In this document: positions 1-7,778 of the stretch, in pieces
Numbering within the stretch: the stretch's first letter is position 1
How the letters are laid out: every line of letters begins with the position of its first letter
From: CAKSQL01 sp045649415
Lineage (GTDB): Bacteria > Bacillota > Clostridia > UBA1381
Length of the DNA: 64,000 bases
Reading direction: 5' to 3'
Assembly: GCA_045649415.1 (NCBI GenBank)
Contig: JAZRPY010000005.1
Span: 1-64,000, forward strand
Program-made: the position numbers and the translations under genes
Notes under the pieces: generated by a model
What the model saw: only the letters and a program-made list of their open reading frames with translations
The model's database searches: none
Told to the model about the DNA's origin: nothing

Positions 1-33
1 GGGCTTATTTCCTTTTTTTTGTAATATAAAATA

Positions 34-62
34 TTGCAAATTGTCAAATAAAATGGTATAAT
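34..62 (+). promoter_or_regulatory. sigma-A-type promoter of the NifU-like/GGGtGRT operon
   Basis: TTGCAA (34-39), a 17-bp spacer and a perfect TATAAT (57-62) lie about 60 bp upstream of the chosen start at 125. An AAAGGAGA ribosome binding site follows. Confidence 0.7.
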
Positions 63-124
63 GTATTTGTATGTTATTAAGATACAAAAAGTATATAATA
101 AATTCCGGAAAGGAGAAAGAAAAC

Positions 125-817
125 ATGAAGTATTCAAGTGAAGTAGAATCAATGTGTCCTCTTGCAAAAGGCGTTAATCACGGACCGGCACCTATCCCTC
201 AGGAGGGTAAATGGACACAGGCAAAAGAAATTAAAGACATCTCAGGTCTGACACATGGTATAGGCTGGTGTGCTCCTCAACAGGGTACATGTAAGCTTAC
301 ATTGAATGTTAAAGAGGGCGTTATCCAGGAAGCATTGGTTGAAACAGTCGGTTGCTCAGGTATGACTCATTCAGCTGCTATGGCATCTGAAATCTTAGTT
401 GGAAAAACAATTTTAGAGGCACTTAACTCAGACTTAGTGTGTGATGCTATCAATACTGCTATGAGAGAATTGTTCCTTCAAATCGTATATGGTCGTACAC
501 AGACTGCTTTCTCAGAGGATGGCTTGCCAATCGGTGCAGGTCTTGAGGATTTAGGTAAGGGCTTGCGTTCACAGGTTGGTACTACATATGCAACCTTGAA
601 AAAGGGTCCAAGATACTTAGAGCTTGCTGAAGGCTATATCACAAAGATTGCCATCGACGAAAATGACCAGATTATTGGTTATAAGTTCGTTCACCTTGGA
701 AAGATGATGGAAATGATTGCTAAGGGCATGGACGCAAACGAGGCTATGGAAAAGGCAAGTGGTCAATATGGCAGAGTTGATGATGCTGTTAAGCTAATCG
801 ACCCTCGTCATGAATAA
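125..817 (+). CDS. NifU/IscU-like iron-sulfur cluster scaffold protein
   Basis: Predicted Fe-S cluster assembly scaffold of the NifU_N/IscU fold, 230 aa. The start at 125 has AAAGGAGA at ideal spacing; the in-frame ATG at 71 has no such site. Cysteines fall at about residues 11, 49, 56 (GWCAPQQGTC), 77 (VGCSG) and 103, suitable for cluster ligation. The protein is longer than classical IscU (about 130 aa), with a C-terminal part of unknown role. It sits 23 bp upstream of the GGGtGRT gene with no terminator between, so the two are probably co-transcribed. No cysteine desulfurase gene is adjacent. The family assignment is confident; what it assembles clusters for is not known from this sequence. 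Confidence 0.8.
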   Translation: MKYSSEVESMCPLAKGVNHGPAPIPQEGKWTQAKEIKDISGLTHGIGWCAPQQGTCKLTLNVKEGVIQEALVETVGCSGMTHSAAMASEILVGKTILEALNSDLVCDAINTAMRELFLQIVYGRTQTAFSEDGLPIGAGLEDLGKGLRSQVGTTYATLKKGPRYLELAEGYITKIAIDENDQIIGYKFVHLGKMMEMIAKGMDANEAMEKASGQYGRVDDAVKLIDPRHE

Positions 818-840
818 TCATCTAAAAGGAGGATATTAAA

Positions 841-1842
841 ATGGCATTATTCGAAAGTTATGAAAGAAGAATAGACCAAATCAATGCAGAACTTAAAAAG
901 CATGGCATCTCTTCAATTGAAGAAGCTAAAAAAATCTGTGACGATAAAGGTCTTGATGTTTATAATATGGTTAAGAGCATTCAACCAATCTGCTTTGAAA
1001 ACGCTTGTTGGGCATATATTGTTGGTGCTGCTATTGCAATTAAGGATGGCGTAACAAAGGCTGCTGACGCTGCTGAAAAAATCGGCTTAGGCTTACAATC
1101 CTTCTGTATCCCAGGCTCTGTTGCTGACGACAGAAAGGTTGGTATTGGTCATGGTAACTTAGGAGCTATGTTGCTTCGTGACGAAACAAAGTGCTTTGCT
1201 TTCTTGGCAGGTCACGAGTCATTTGCAGCAGCTGAGGGTGCTATTGGTCTTGCAAGAAGTGCTAATAAGGCAAGAAAAGAAGACTTAAAGGTTATCTTAA
1301 ATGGTCTTGGCAAGGACGCAGCTCAGGTTATTTCAAGAATCAATGGTTTTACTTATGTTCAAACTAAGTTCGACTATTACACAGGTAAGGTTGAAATCAT
1401 TAAGGAAACTGCATACTCTAAGGGTGAAAGAGCAAAGGTTCGTTGTTATGGTGCAGACGATGTTCGTGAAGGCGTTGCAATTATGCACTTGGAAGGCGTT
1501 GATGTTTCTATCACAGGTAACTCAACCAACCCAACAAGATTCCAACACCCTGTTGCAGGCACATATAAGAAGGAATGTATCGAACAAGGCAAGAAGTATT
1601 TCTCGGTTGCATCAGGTGGTGGTACAGGTCGTACCTTGCATCCTGATAATATGGCTGCAGGCCCTGCTTCCTATGGAATGACAGATACAATGGGCAGAAT
1701 GCACTCAGACGCTCAGTTCGCAGGTTCATCTTCAGTTCCTGCTCATGTTGAGATGATGGGCTTAATTGGTGCAGGTAACAACCCAATGGTTGGTATGACC
1801 GTTGCAGTTGCAGTTGCTGTTGAAGAGGCAATGAATAAATAA
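841..1842 (+). CDS. GGGtGRT family protein
   Basis: 333 aa soluble protein carrying the motif GGGTGRT at residues 259-265 (context SVASGGGTGRTLHP), which names an uncharacterised family found in anaerobes. AAAAGGAGG lies just before the ATG. A glycine-rich run near residues 100-110 (VGIGHGNLGAM) and several cysteines (about 51, 56, 89, 118, 202 and 246) are visible. It has no membrane segment or signal peptide. Its partner immediately upstream is a NifU-like scaffold, and a rho-independent terminator follows, so the pair forms a closed two-gene operon. The biochemical function is unknown; a role tied to Fe-S or another metallocluster is inferred only from the neighbour. Confidence 0.8.
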   Translation: MALFESYERRIDQINAELKKHGISSIEEAKKICDDKGLDVYNMVKSIQPICFENACWAYIVGAAIAIKDGVTKAADAAEKIGLGLQSFCIPGSVADDRKVGIGHGNLGAMLLRDETKCFAFLAGHESFAAAEGAIGLARSANKARKEDLKVILNGLGKDAAQVISRINGFTYVQTKFDYYTGKVEIIKETAYSKGERAKVRCYGADDVREGVAIMHLEGVDVSITGNSTNPTRFQHPVAGTYKKECIEQGKKYFSVASGGGTGRTLHPDNMAAGPASYGMTDTMGRMHSDAQFAGSSSVPAHVEMMGLIGAGNNPMVGMTVAVAVAVEEAMNK

Positions 1843-1918
1843 TTTGTGTTTTAAATTCAAGAGAGTACTTCTTCATGAAGTGAACCTCAGGGTTTAAACG
1901 AAATTTAATTTTCTTACG

Positions 1919-1953
1919 AATGAGTCCGGTGTTACATCGGACTCATTTTTTAT
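1919..1953 (+). terminator. Rho-independent terminator of the GGGtGRT operon
   Basis: Stem AATGAGTCCG / CGGACTCATT with a nine-base loop, followed by a T run on the plus strand. Confidence 0.85.
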
Positions 1954-2003
1954 AGCAATCATTTTATTAAGTTTTATTGGTCGTCCTTTTTGAGCATAAA
2001 AAT

Positions 2004-2038
2004 ATGCACCCCAAAAGCGTTTAACTTTTGGGGTGCAT
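2004..2038 (-). terminator. Terminator of rpsB-tsf
   Basis: Strong stem ATGCACCCCAAAAG / CTTTTGGGGTGCAT about 30 bp beyond the tsf stop. It is followed by a T-rich stretch when read on the minus strand. Confidence 0.85.
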
Positions 2039-2067
2039 GTTATTGTACTTTTCGTATTAATTTTTAA

Positions 2068-2964
2068 TTATTTAATCATACTTGCAACTTCATCTGCAAA
2101 GTTTTCTTCCTTCTTTGCAAGGCCTTCACCCTTTTCAAATCTTACGAAGTTTATAAGCTTAACGCCCTTAGATTGAAGATATGCTTCTACCTTAAAGTCG
2201 CCATTCTTAACAAATTCTTGTTGCAACAAGCAGTTTTGCTCATAGAACTTATTGATTTTACCACCAACCATCTTTTCCAAGATATTGTCAGGCTTATTAG
2301 CGTTCTTTGGATCTTCCTTGATTTGTGCAATTATAATTTTCTTTTCCTTTTCAATATCCTCTTCAGGAACAACTTCCTTTGAAAGATATAAAGGATTGAT
2401 AGCTGCGATTTGCATTGCAGCATCTCTTGCAGCCTCATATGCATTCTCGTCCGCCAAGCTTCCCTCAGCCTCAACAAGAACACCAATTCTGCCTTCACCA
2501 TGTGTGTATGAGCAAACATTACCTGCAATTCTTGCAAATCTTCTGATATTCATATTCTCACCAATTTTTGCAATCAAAGCAGTCAAACTGTCACCAACAT
2601 TTACACCGTCTGCATAGGGAAGCGCCTTTAGAGCATCAACATCTGCAGGATCATTTTCTGCTACAATCTTTGCTATGTTTGAAACAAATGTCTGGAATTC
2701 GTCATTCTTTGCAACAAAGTCAGTTTCTGAGTTAACTTCAACCAACACGCCAATTTTCTTATCATCTGTTAAGTATGCCTTAACAATACCCTCTGATGCA
2801 ATTCTACCTGCCTTTTTAGCAGCAGTTGCAAGTCCCTTTTCTCTCAAGAACTCAATTGCCTTGTCCATATCACCATCGGTTTCGGTCAATGCTTTTTTAC
2901 AATCCATCATACCACAACCGGTTAATTCTCTTAATTCTTTAACATTTTGAGCTGTAAATGCCAT
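2068..2964 (-). CDS. tsf: Translation elongation factor Ts
   Basis: Guanine-nucleotide exchange factor for EF-Tu, 298 aa, normal length. The N-terminal UBA-like region (LRELTGCGMMDCKKAL, about residues 10-25) and the signature SETDFVAKND (about 79-88) that contacts EF-Tu are both present. A dimerisation/core domain follows. It lies directly downstream of rpsB, as in most bacteria, about 100 bp apart with a hairpin in the gap. Confidence 0.97.
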   Translation of the reverse strand: MAFTAQNVKELRELTGCGMMDCKKALTETDGDMDKAIEFLREKGLATAAKKAGRIASEGIVKAYLTDDKKIGVLVEVNSETDFVAKNDEFQTFVSNIAKIVAENDPADVDALKALPYADGVNVGDSLTALIAKIGENMNIRRFARIAGNVCSYTHGEGRIGVLVEAEGSLADENAYEAARDAAMQIAAINPLYLSKEVVPEEDIEKEKKIIIAQIKEDPKNANKPDNILEKMVGGKINKFYEQNCLLQQEFVKNGDFKVEAYLQSKGVKLINFVRFEKGEGLAKKEENFADEVASMIK

Positions 2965-3000
2965 AATATTATCCTCCCTAGATTTTTAAAATTATTTAAA

Positions 3001-3053
3001 AGGCAGTCCATTGTTTAAACAGCTATCAATTAGCCATAACTTCAAGACTGCCT
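3001..3053 (-). promoter_or_regulatory. rpsB-tsf intergenic hairpin
   Basis: AGGCAGTC (3001-3008) and GACTGCCT (3046-3053) form a perfect 8-bp outer stem around a loop that can pair further. On the minus strand it ends in a short U-rich run, so it may be a partial terminator or an RNA processing or stability element that sets the rpsB:tsf ratio. Confidence 0.5.
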
Positions 3054-3064
3054 AAATTTTTAAA

Positions 3065-3826
3065 TTATTCTTCGATTTGAGCTTCTTCTTGATCAGCTTC
3101 CTCTGCTTTTCTTTCCTCTAAAACAGCCTGCAAAGCATCCTCGCCTTGTCTGCCTTCGATAATAGCATTAGAAATGGTTGATGCAATAAGCTTAACTGCT
3201 CTGATAGCATCATCATTACCTGGAATTACATAATCAACTTCATCAGGGTCACAGTTTGTGTCAACAATTGCAACAACAGGAATGCCTAACTTCTTAGCTT
3301 CTGCAATAGCAATCTTTTCCTTCTTAGGATCAACTACGAACAATGCACCAGGAAGCTTCTTCATTTCCTTAATACCACCAAGGTACTTTTCAAGCTTATC
3401 TCTTTCAGCCTTTAACTTGATAACTTCCTTCTTTGGAAGCAATTCAAATGTGCCTTCCTCTTCCATCTTATTGATTTGGCTAAGACGGTCAATTCTCTTT
3501 TGAATTGTTTTAAAGTTAGTCATCATACCACCCAACCATCTTGCGTTAACATAGTACATACCAACTCTTTCAGCTTCCTCACGGATTGAATCCTGAGCCT
3601 GTTTCTTTGTTCCTACGAAAAGAACCTCTTCACCAGCCATAGCTAAATCTCTGATGAAATAATAAGCCTCTTCTACCTTTTTAACAGTTTTTTGAAGGTC
3701 AATGATATAAATACCATTTCTCTCTGTGAAGATGTACTCAGCCATTTTAGGGTTCCATCTTCTTGTTTGGTGACCGAAATGAACTCCGGCTTCCAAAAGC
3801 TGTTTCATTGAAATTACATTTGACAT
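3065..3826 (-). CDS. rpsB: Small ribosomal subunit protein S2
   Basis: 30S subunit protein uS2, 253 aa. It shows the family hallmarks LLEAGVHFGHQTRRWNPKM near the N terminus, GTKKQAQ (about residues 64-70), WLGGMMTNF (about 98-106), and the C-terminal PVVAIVDTNCDPD followed by the IPGNDDAIRA segment. The C-terminal tail is acidic, rich in E and Q. It is the first gene of the rpsB-tsf unit. GGAGGACAAGAAA precedes the ATG. Confidence 0.97.
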   Translation of the reverse strand: MSNVISMKQLLEAGVHFGHQTRRWNPKMAEYIFTERNGIYIIDLQKTVKKVEEAYYFIRDLAMAGEEVLFVGTKKQAQDSIREEAERVGMYYVNARWLGGMMTNFKTIQKRIDRLSQINKMEEEGTFELLPKKEVIKLKAERDKLEKYLGGIKEMKKLPGALFVVDPKKEKIAIAEAKKLGIPVVAIVDTNCDPDEVDYVIPGNDDAIRAVKLIASTISNAIIEGRQGEDALQAVLEERKAEEADQEEAQIEE

Positions 3827-3842
3827 TTTCTTGTCCTCCTTG

Positions 3843-3912
3843 TTTTTTTACCTCCACTCCCATCATTCCCTGTCGGAGCCAATTTAATTGGCAACCCCGT
3901 CAGAATCAAGAA
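3843..3912 (-). promoter_or_regulatory. Structured rpsB leader, possible r-protein autoregulatory element
   Basis: The long 5' leader of rpsB contains an inner hairpin GCCAATT-AA-AATTGGC. It is flanked by CTGACGGGG and TCCGACAGGGA segments that can extend it, just upstream of the ribosome binding site. Autogenous control of rpsB-tsf by S2 through a leader RNA is known in other bacteria. That this hairpin is the binding site is inference. Confidence 0.4.
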
Positions 3913-3979
3913 GTGTGCGTAATAAAAATATTATAAAATTTTTGAATACACTATACGAACGAGCATAGCATACTTAAAT

Positions 3980-4008
3980 ATTTTAGCATGAATTGCTAAA
4001 TTTGTCAA
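3980..4008 (-). promoter_or_regulatory. rpsB-tsf promoter
   Basis: On the minus strand TTGACA (complement of 4003-4008), 17-bp spacer, TAAAAT (complement of 3980-3985). This gives a leader of roughly 145 nt. Confidence 0.75.
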
Positions 4009-4042
4009 TAGATTTTTAAAATTTATTTTAAAAGACAAAAAA

Positions 4043-4080
4043 ATGCATCAGGATAAGACGCTTGTTTTATCCTGATGCAT
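4043..4080 (-). terminator. Terminator of the kinase/nucleotidyltransferase operon
   Basis: Perfect stem ATGCATCAGGATAA / TTATCCTGATGCAT followed on the minus strand by a run of T. Confidence 0.85.
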
Positions 4081-4135
4081 CTATAAAATCTCTGTATCAA
4101 TATATCATATGCCAAATCCGTTGTTTTGTCATATC

Positions 4136-5209
4136 CTATATATATTTTTCAACAATCTCCTTCATAATATTCAGTTTATTTTCAATGTCCCACACAAGCT
4201 TGAATTGAGTTCTTGCTCTATCTAAGTTGTGATTTTCTCTGTGAATTTTGAAATATGTATCACCATTTAAGTGGTCTGCTAAAAATCTTATTCCACATTC
4301 ATAGGTCATTATTAAAACTGAGTATGGCAGAAGCTCAATTTCCTTCTTGGTTATTGAATCCTTCATTTTACCCACAAAGCCTTTGGTGAACTCCTCAAAT
4401 TTTTCAAGGTCAAACCAAATCTTATCAATATCGGTTTCATCCTCTTTACCACTTGCTGCTCCAAATCTCATTGCATCACCAAAATCGTAAAGCATTGAGC
4501 CAGGCATAACTGTGTCCAAATCTATAACACAAACACCCTCACCTGTGTCCTTATCAAACAACACATTATTGAGCTTTGTGTCATTATGGGTAACTCTCAA
4601 CGGAACATCCCCATTTTTTATTGCATCAACAATAAGGTTTGCATATTTTGAATATTCCTTTGCAAACTCAATCTCTTTTTCGGTCTTATCAATTCTGTTT
4701 GCAAGATTATCATTTTTTGCTTTTTCAAGCTGAGCAACCCTCACAGGTGTGTTGTGGAAATCCACAATGGTTTCATATAGCTCATTTGCAGGAAAATCGT
4801 TCAACATATTCTGGAACTTTCCAAAGGCCTCTCCTGCATAGAATAAAATCTTTTTATCGTCGGGAGTTTCATAGCTCACAGAGTTTTCTATGAACCTATA
4901 CATTCTAAAATAATTACCATTTTCATCCTTGTAGCAGTTTTCATCGTCATTAGTAGGGATAACTGTTAAAGTTTCCCTGTCAGGATCACCACCTGCAGCT
5001 ATGATTTTAGCTTTAAGGTGCTTTGTGACCTTTTCTATGTTGCTCATAACCTCAATTGGATTTTTGAACACTGTGGAATTGATTCTCTGCAAAATATATC
5101 TTGGGTTGCTGTCACACAAAAATGTGTCGTTTATATGGCCATTTCCATAGCCACTTATAACTTTTTCCGCCTTGAAATGTGAAAGTATTTCTTCAAGATC
5201 ATAATTCAT
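4136..5209 (-). CDS. N-acetylhexosamine 1-kinase-like phosphotransferase
   Basis: Aminoglycoside-phosphotransferase/choline-kinase fold sugar kinase, 357 aa, close in length and motif content to NahK, which phosphorylates GlcNAc/GalNAc at C1 in the lacto-N-biose/galacto-N-biose pathway. Visible motifs are the LQRINSTVFKNP segment near residue 40, the catalytic loop HNDTKLNNVLFD (Brenner motif) near 213, and VIDLDTVMPG with the metal-binding Asp. The start at 5209 is preceded by GGGGGA at good spacing, better than the ATG at 5224. It overlaps the upstream nucleotidyltransferase by 11 bp, so the two are translationally coupled: kinase product to NDP-sugar is the natural reading. Exact sugar specificity cannot be read here. 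Confidence 0.7.
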   Translation of the reverse strand: MNYDLEEILSHFKAEKVISGYGNGHINDTFLCDSNPRYILQRINSTVFKNPIEVMSNIEKVTKHLKAKIIAAGGDPDRETLTVIPTNDDENCYKDENGNYFRMYRFIENSVSYETPDDKKILFYAGEAFGKFQNMLNDFPANELYETIVDFHNTPVRVAQLEKAKNDNLANRIDKTEKEIEFAKEYSKYANLIVDAIKNGDVPLRVTHNDTKLNNVLFDKDTGEGVCVIDLDTVMPGSMLYDFGDAMRFGAASGKEDETDIDKIWFDLEKFEEFTKGFVGKMKDSITKKEIELLPYSVLIMTYECGIRFLADHLNGDTYFKIHRENHNLDRARTQFKLVWDIENKLNIMKEIVEKYI

Positions 5210-6047
5210 TATAAAATCCCCCATCTATTTTTTCTTTCATTGCCTTAACAACTGAATCCTTATCCTCTTTGTATGTAACTCCATACCATTTTTCTGTTGT
5301 TTTTAATACCTCTACCTTAGCCGATTCCTTCTTAATCATATTATCCACAACCGACGGAATATAAAATTCATCCTTTAAAGGATTATTCATTCCCTTAAGG
5401 AAAGATACAAAATCCTTTTCGATATTATCAAAAATATCAGGTTGCAATCCCCACATATTCATAGACACAATAGTATCCAGAGGAATCCCTGAATTTTTGT
5501 CAATACTTGTGTGCTCAGTGATGCTTACAAGCTTTCCGTCAAGTTCCTCACATATTCCTCTTGCAACAGTGCCATTCTCGGTGAGAGTTTTTCCAAGTTC
5601 ATATCCCACCATACACATATTGTCATTATTCTTTAAATAATCATTTATTATTTTGAAGGACTCCTGTCCGTAATAATCGTCTGCATTTATGATTGCAAAT
5701 GGAGTTTTAACAACATTTCTTGTGCAATAAATTGCATGACCTGTTCCCCATGGCTTTGTTCTTTCAGTCGGAGATAAAAAACCATCCGGGAGCTCATTCA
5801 TATCCTGAAAAACAAATTCGCAATCTATAATTTTTTCAATTCTCTTTTTTGTGATTTCCCTGAAATCTTTTTCAATATCCTTACGAATTATAAAAACAGC
5901 CTTATCAAAGCCTGCTTTTTTGGCATCATATATTGAAAAATCAAGAATAACCTCACCATTTGGTCCGATAGGCTCAATCTGTTTTAAACCACCAAATCGG
6001 CTACCCATACCTGCTGCCATAACTACTATTGTAGTATCTTTTTTCAT
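5199..6047 (-). CDS. Sugar-1-phosphate nucleotidyltransferase
   Basis: NTP_transferase family enzyme, 282 aa, expected to join NTP and a sugar 1-phosphate to give NDP-sugar. The N-terminal signature MAAGMGSRFGGLKQIEPIG (about residues 10-28) binds the nucleotide and triphosphate. NADDYYG (about 126) supplies the metal-binding Asp pair. The ATG at 6047 follows AAAGGTG. It is the first gene of a two-gene operon with the sugar 1-kinase, under the promoter at 6111-6139. Whether UTP, CTP or dTTP is used is not evident. No phosphorylase or 4-epimerase is beside it, so the pathway is only partly encoded here. Confidence 0.75.
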   Translation of the reverse strand: MKKDTTIVVMAAGMGSRFGGLKQIEPIGPNGEVILDFSIYDAKKAGFDKAVFIIRKDIEKDFREITKKRIEKIIDCEFVFQDMNELPDGFLSPTERTKPWGTGHAIYCTRNVVKTPFAIINADDYYGQESFKIINDYLKNNDNMCMVGYELGKTLTENGTVARGICEELDGKLVSITEHTSIDKNSGIPLDTIVSMNMWGLQPDIFDNIEKDFVSFLKGMNNPLKDEFYIPSVVDNMIKKESAKVEVLKTTEKWYGVTYKEDKDSVVKAMKEKIDGGFYNEL

Positions 6048-6110
6048 ATAAATCACCTTTGTTTTTATTATTTTTATAAAAAATGGATACTTTTTTATTA
6101 TCCGTTAATT

Positions 6111-6139
6111 ATTATAGCATTTTTACATTGATTTGTCAA
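6111..6139 (-). promoter_or_regulatory. Promoter of the nucleotidyltransferase-kinase operon
   Basis: Perfect TTGACA (complement of 6134-6139), 17-bp spacer and perfect TATAAT (complement of 6111-6116) on the minus strand. Confidence 0.8.
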
Positions 6140-6211
6140 CAATTTACATAAAATTATATAAGACTTTTAAATATAAAAGACAACTCATAATCCAAATCGT
6201 CTTTTAATAAG

Positions 6212-7273
6212 TTAAATATCTAATTTCAAGTCGTCCTTTTTAATCCAGTTGATTTTTCTGAGCCACAAGGAAATAAGCCATGTAATAATGGCAGGAAGCA
6301 CAAAAGAAATCATAATAAGTCCAAACCAATCAAAGCCTGTGATACCCATTTTTGTTCCGTTTGCAATATCATTTACCCAACCACTATATACGCCTATTTG
6401 TCCCACAAGACCACAAGTGCCCATTCCTGATGAAACTGCAGCACCATTCATCTGCAATTTGAATATACAGGTTGCAATCGGGCCTGTTATTGCTGAACAG
6501 ATAGTTGGTGGAAGCCATATTTTCGGGTTCTTCACAATGTTTCCCATCTGGAGCATACTTGTGCCTATACCCTGTGCAAACAAGCCACCCCATCTGTTTT
6601 CGCGAAAGCTCATTACTGCAAAGCCCACCATCTGTGCACAACAGCCTGCAACTGCGGCACCACCTGCAAGACCTGTCAATCCAAGAGCTGCACATATAGC
6701 TGCCGAGCTGATAGGCAAAGTCAAAGCAACACCGATTACCACCGACACAATTATACCCATTTCAAAAGGTCTTAACTCTGTTGCCCACATAATAGCCTTG
6801 CCCACATAGTTTGCTGTCTGACCGATATAGCTTGCAGTAATCATTGAAAATACAACGCCAATGCCGATTGTGACAAGAGGAGTCACGATTATATCAAGCT
6901 TCGTTTCTTTACTAACTGCCTTTCCGAATTCAGCGGCAATTATAGTTGAGAATAAAACTGCTAAAGGTCCTCCTGCTCCACCAAGGGTGTCGGCAGCGTA
7001 GCCTACTGCAACAGTTGAAAATAAAACAAGTGGGGGACATTTTAAGGCATATGCAATTGCAACTGCCATAGCGGCACCCTTTTGTGCCGATGCAAAGTCA
7101 CCTATTTCAACAAAAATACTAACTCCCAATTGTTGACCAAGCGTTTTTATAATCGTACCAATCAATAAGGATGCAAACAAGCCCTGTGCCATTGCACCCA
7201 ATGCATCAATTCCATATCTCTTTGCAGAAATTTCTATTTCCTTTCTCCTTAAGAAGTCCTTAAACTTTCCCAT
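6212..7273 (-). CDS. PTS_EIIC_2-type membrane transporter (EIIC-like)
   Basis: 353 aa polytopic membrane protein with about nine hydrophobic segments and abundant glycine/alanine. It resembles the EIIC_2 family of phosphotransferase-system permeases, with QMNGAAVSSGMGTCGLVGQIG late in the protein and an N-terminal cytoplasmic FKDFLRRKEIEISAKRYGIDALGAM. The ATG at 7273 follows GGGAGGGAG. No EIIA, EIIB or HPr gene is near, so it is either an orphan EIIC served by subunits encoded elsewhere or a non-PTS relative; its substrate is unknown. It ends about 75 bp upstream of the sugar-operon promoter. Confidence 0.7.
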   Translation of the reverse strand: MGKFKDFLRRKEIEISAKRYGIDALGAMAQGLFASLLIGTIIKTLGQQLGVSIFVEIGDFASAQKGAAMAVAIAYALKCPPLVLFSTVAVGYAADTLGGAGGPLAVLFSTIIAAEFGKAVSKETKLDIIVTPLVTIGIGVVFSMITASYIGQTANYVGKAIMWATELRPFEMGIIVSVVIGVALTLPISSAAICAALGLTGLAGGAAVAGCCAQMVGFAVMSFRENRWGGLFAQGIGTSMLQMGNIVKNPKIWLPPTICSAITGPIATCIFKLQMNGAAVSSGMGTCGLVGQIGVYSGWVNDIANGTKMGITGFDWFGLIMISFVLPAIITWLISLWLRKINWIKKDDLKLDI

Positions 7274-7360
7274 TTCTACTCTCCCTCCCAATTCTTTAAT
7301 TAACAAGCTATATTATAAACCCTTTGCTATTTTATGTCAATCTTTTTTCTTTTAAAACCT

Positions 7361-7380
7361 CAATTGTAAAGTGAAATGCA
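7361..7380 (-). repeat. Inverted copy of the 20-bp repeat found at 8508-8690
   Basis: The complement of this 20-mer reads TGCATTTC-ACT-TTACAA-TTG, matching the consensus TGCATTTC-N2/3-TTACAA of the repeats on the right. It lies on the far side of the IS30 remnant in inverted orientation, as the two ends of one decayed element would. Confidence 0.6.
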
Positions 7381-7557
7381 ATACCTTTTTACACGATTAA
7401 TAATTTTAACTTATAAATTATTGCTTCATACTGGGTATTGCATTTTGTTTTGCAAAAAACACATGGTGGGGATGAATGAAGACGATAGAGTAAGTGAAAT
7501 CGAGAAATTGAATATCACGGTTCTGCTTAAATCTTAGATGTTTTAGCATCTGTTCCA

Positions 7558-7614
7558 TTGACAAATTAAAATTTTTTTCGTTATAATACAAGTATGGGTT
7601 AGTTGCGTCTAACC
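7558..7614 (+). promoter_or_regulatory. Promoter with DtxR/MntR-like palindrome at the transcription start
   Basis: TTGACA (7558-7563), 18-bp spacer and TATAAT (7582-7587) are followed by GGTTAG-TTGCGT-CTAACC (7597-7614), a perfect 6-bp inverted repeat sitting about where transcription starts. TTAG..CTAA palindromes are typical of DtxR/MntR/IdeR metal-responsive repressors. Binding is inference. Confidence 0.55.
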
Positions 7615-7640
7615 TAAATTTAAGCAAAGGAAGATGTAAA

Positions 7641-7778
7641 ATGATAGATGCAATTGTTATTATACTTTTGTTGGTGGTTGTAGTGTTCGCACTCAGCGGA
7701 GCAAAGAAAAGACTCAAAGGTGGATGTTGCGGTGGTGGAAGTAAAGTGATGCAGGTTTCTTTGATACAAGAAACATAG
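7641..7778 (+). pseudogene. Truncated 5' end of a Cys-rich heavy-metal-associated membrane protein
   Basis: A 45-codon ORF preceded by AAAGGAAG. It encodes an N-terminal transmembrane helix (residues 4-18), a basic stretch KKRLKGG and a CCGGGSK cysteine/glycine motif. This layout matches the start of small membrane-anchored metal (HMA-domain or FeoB-associated Cys-rich) proteins of Clostridia, which normally continue past this motif. After SK (about 7745) the DNA switches to IS30 transposase sequence read out of frame, and the ORF stops ten codons later. The promoter and metal-repressor-like operator upstream remain intact. It is probably a gene decapitated from its body by insertion and deletion, though the short peptide may still be made. 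Confidence 0.6.

Noticed and set aside
1511..1876. Minus-strand open frame inside the GGGtGRT gene
   Set aside because: Shadow of a well-supported gene; composition follows the complement of its codons.
7468..7540. Short plus-strand frame starting near ATGAATGAAGAC
   Set aside because: Only about 22 codons, no family and no good ribosome binding site; most likely scar DNA.
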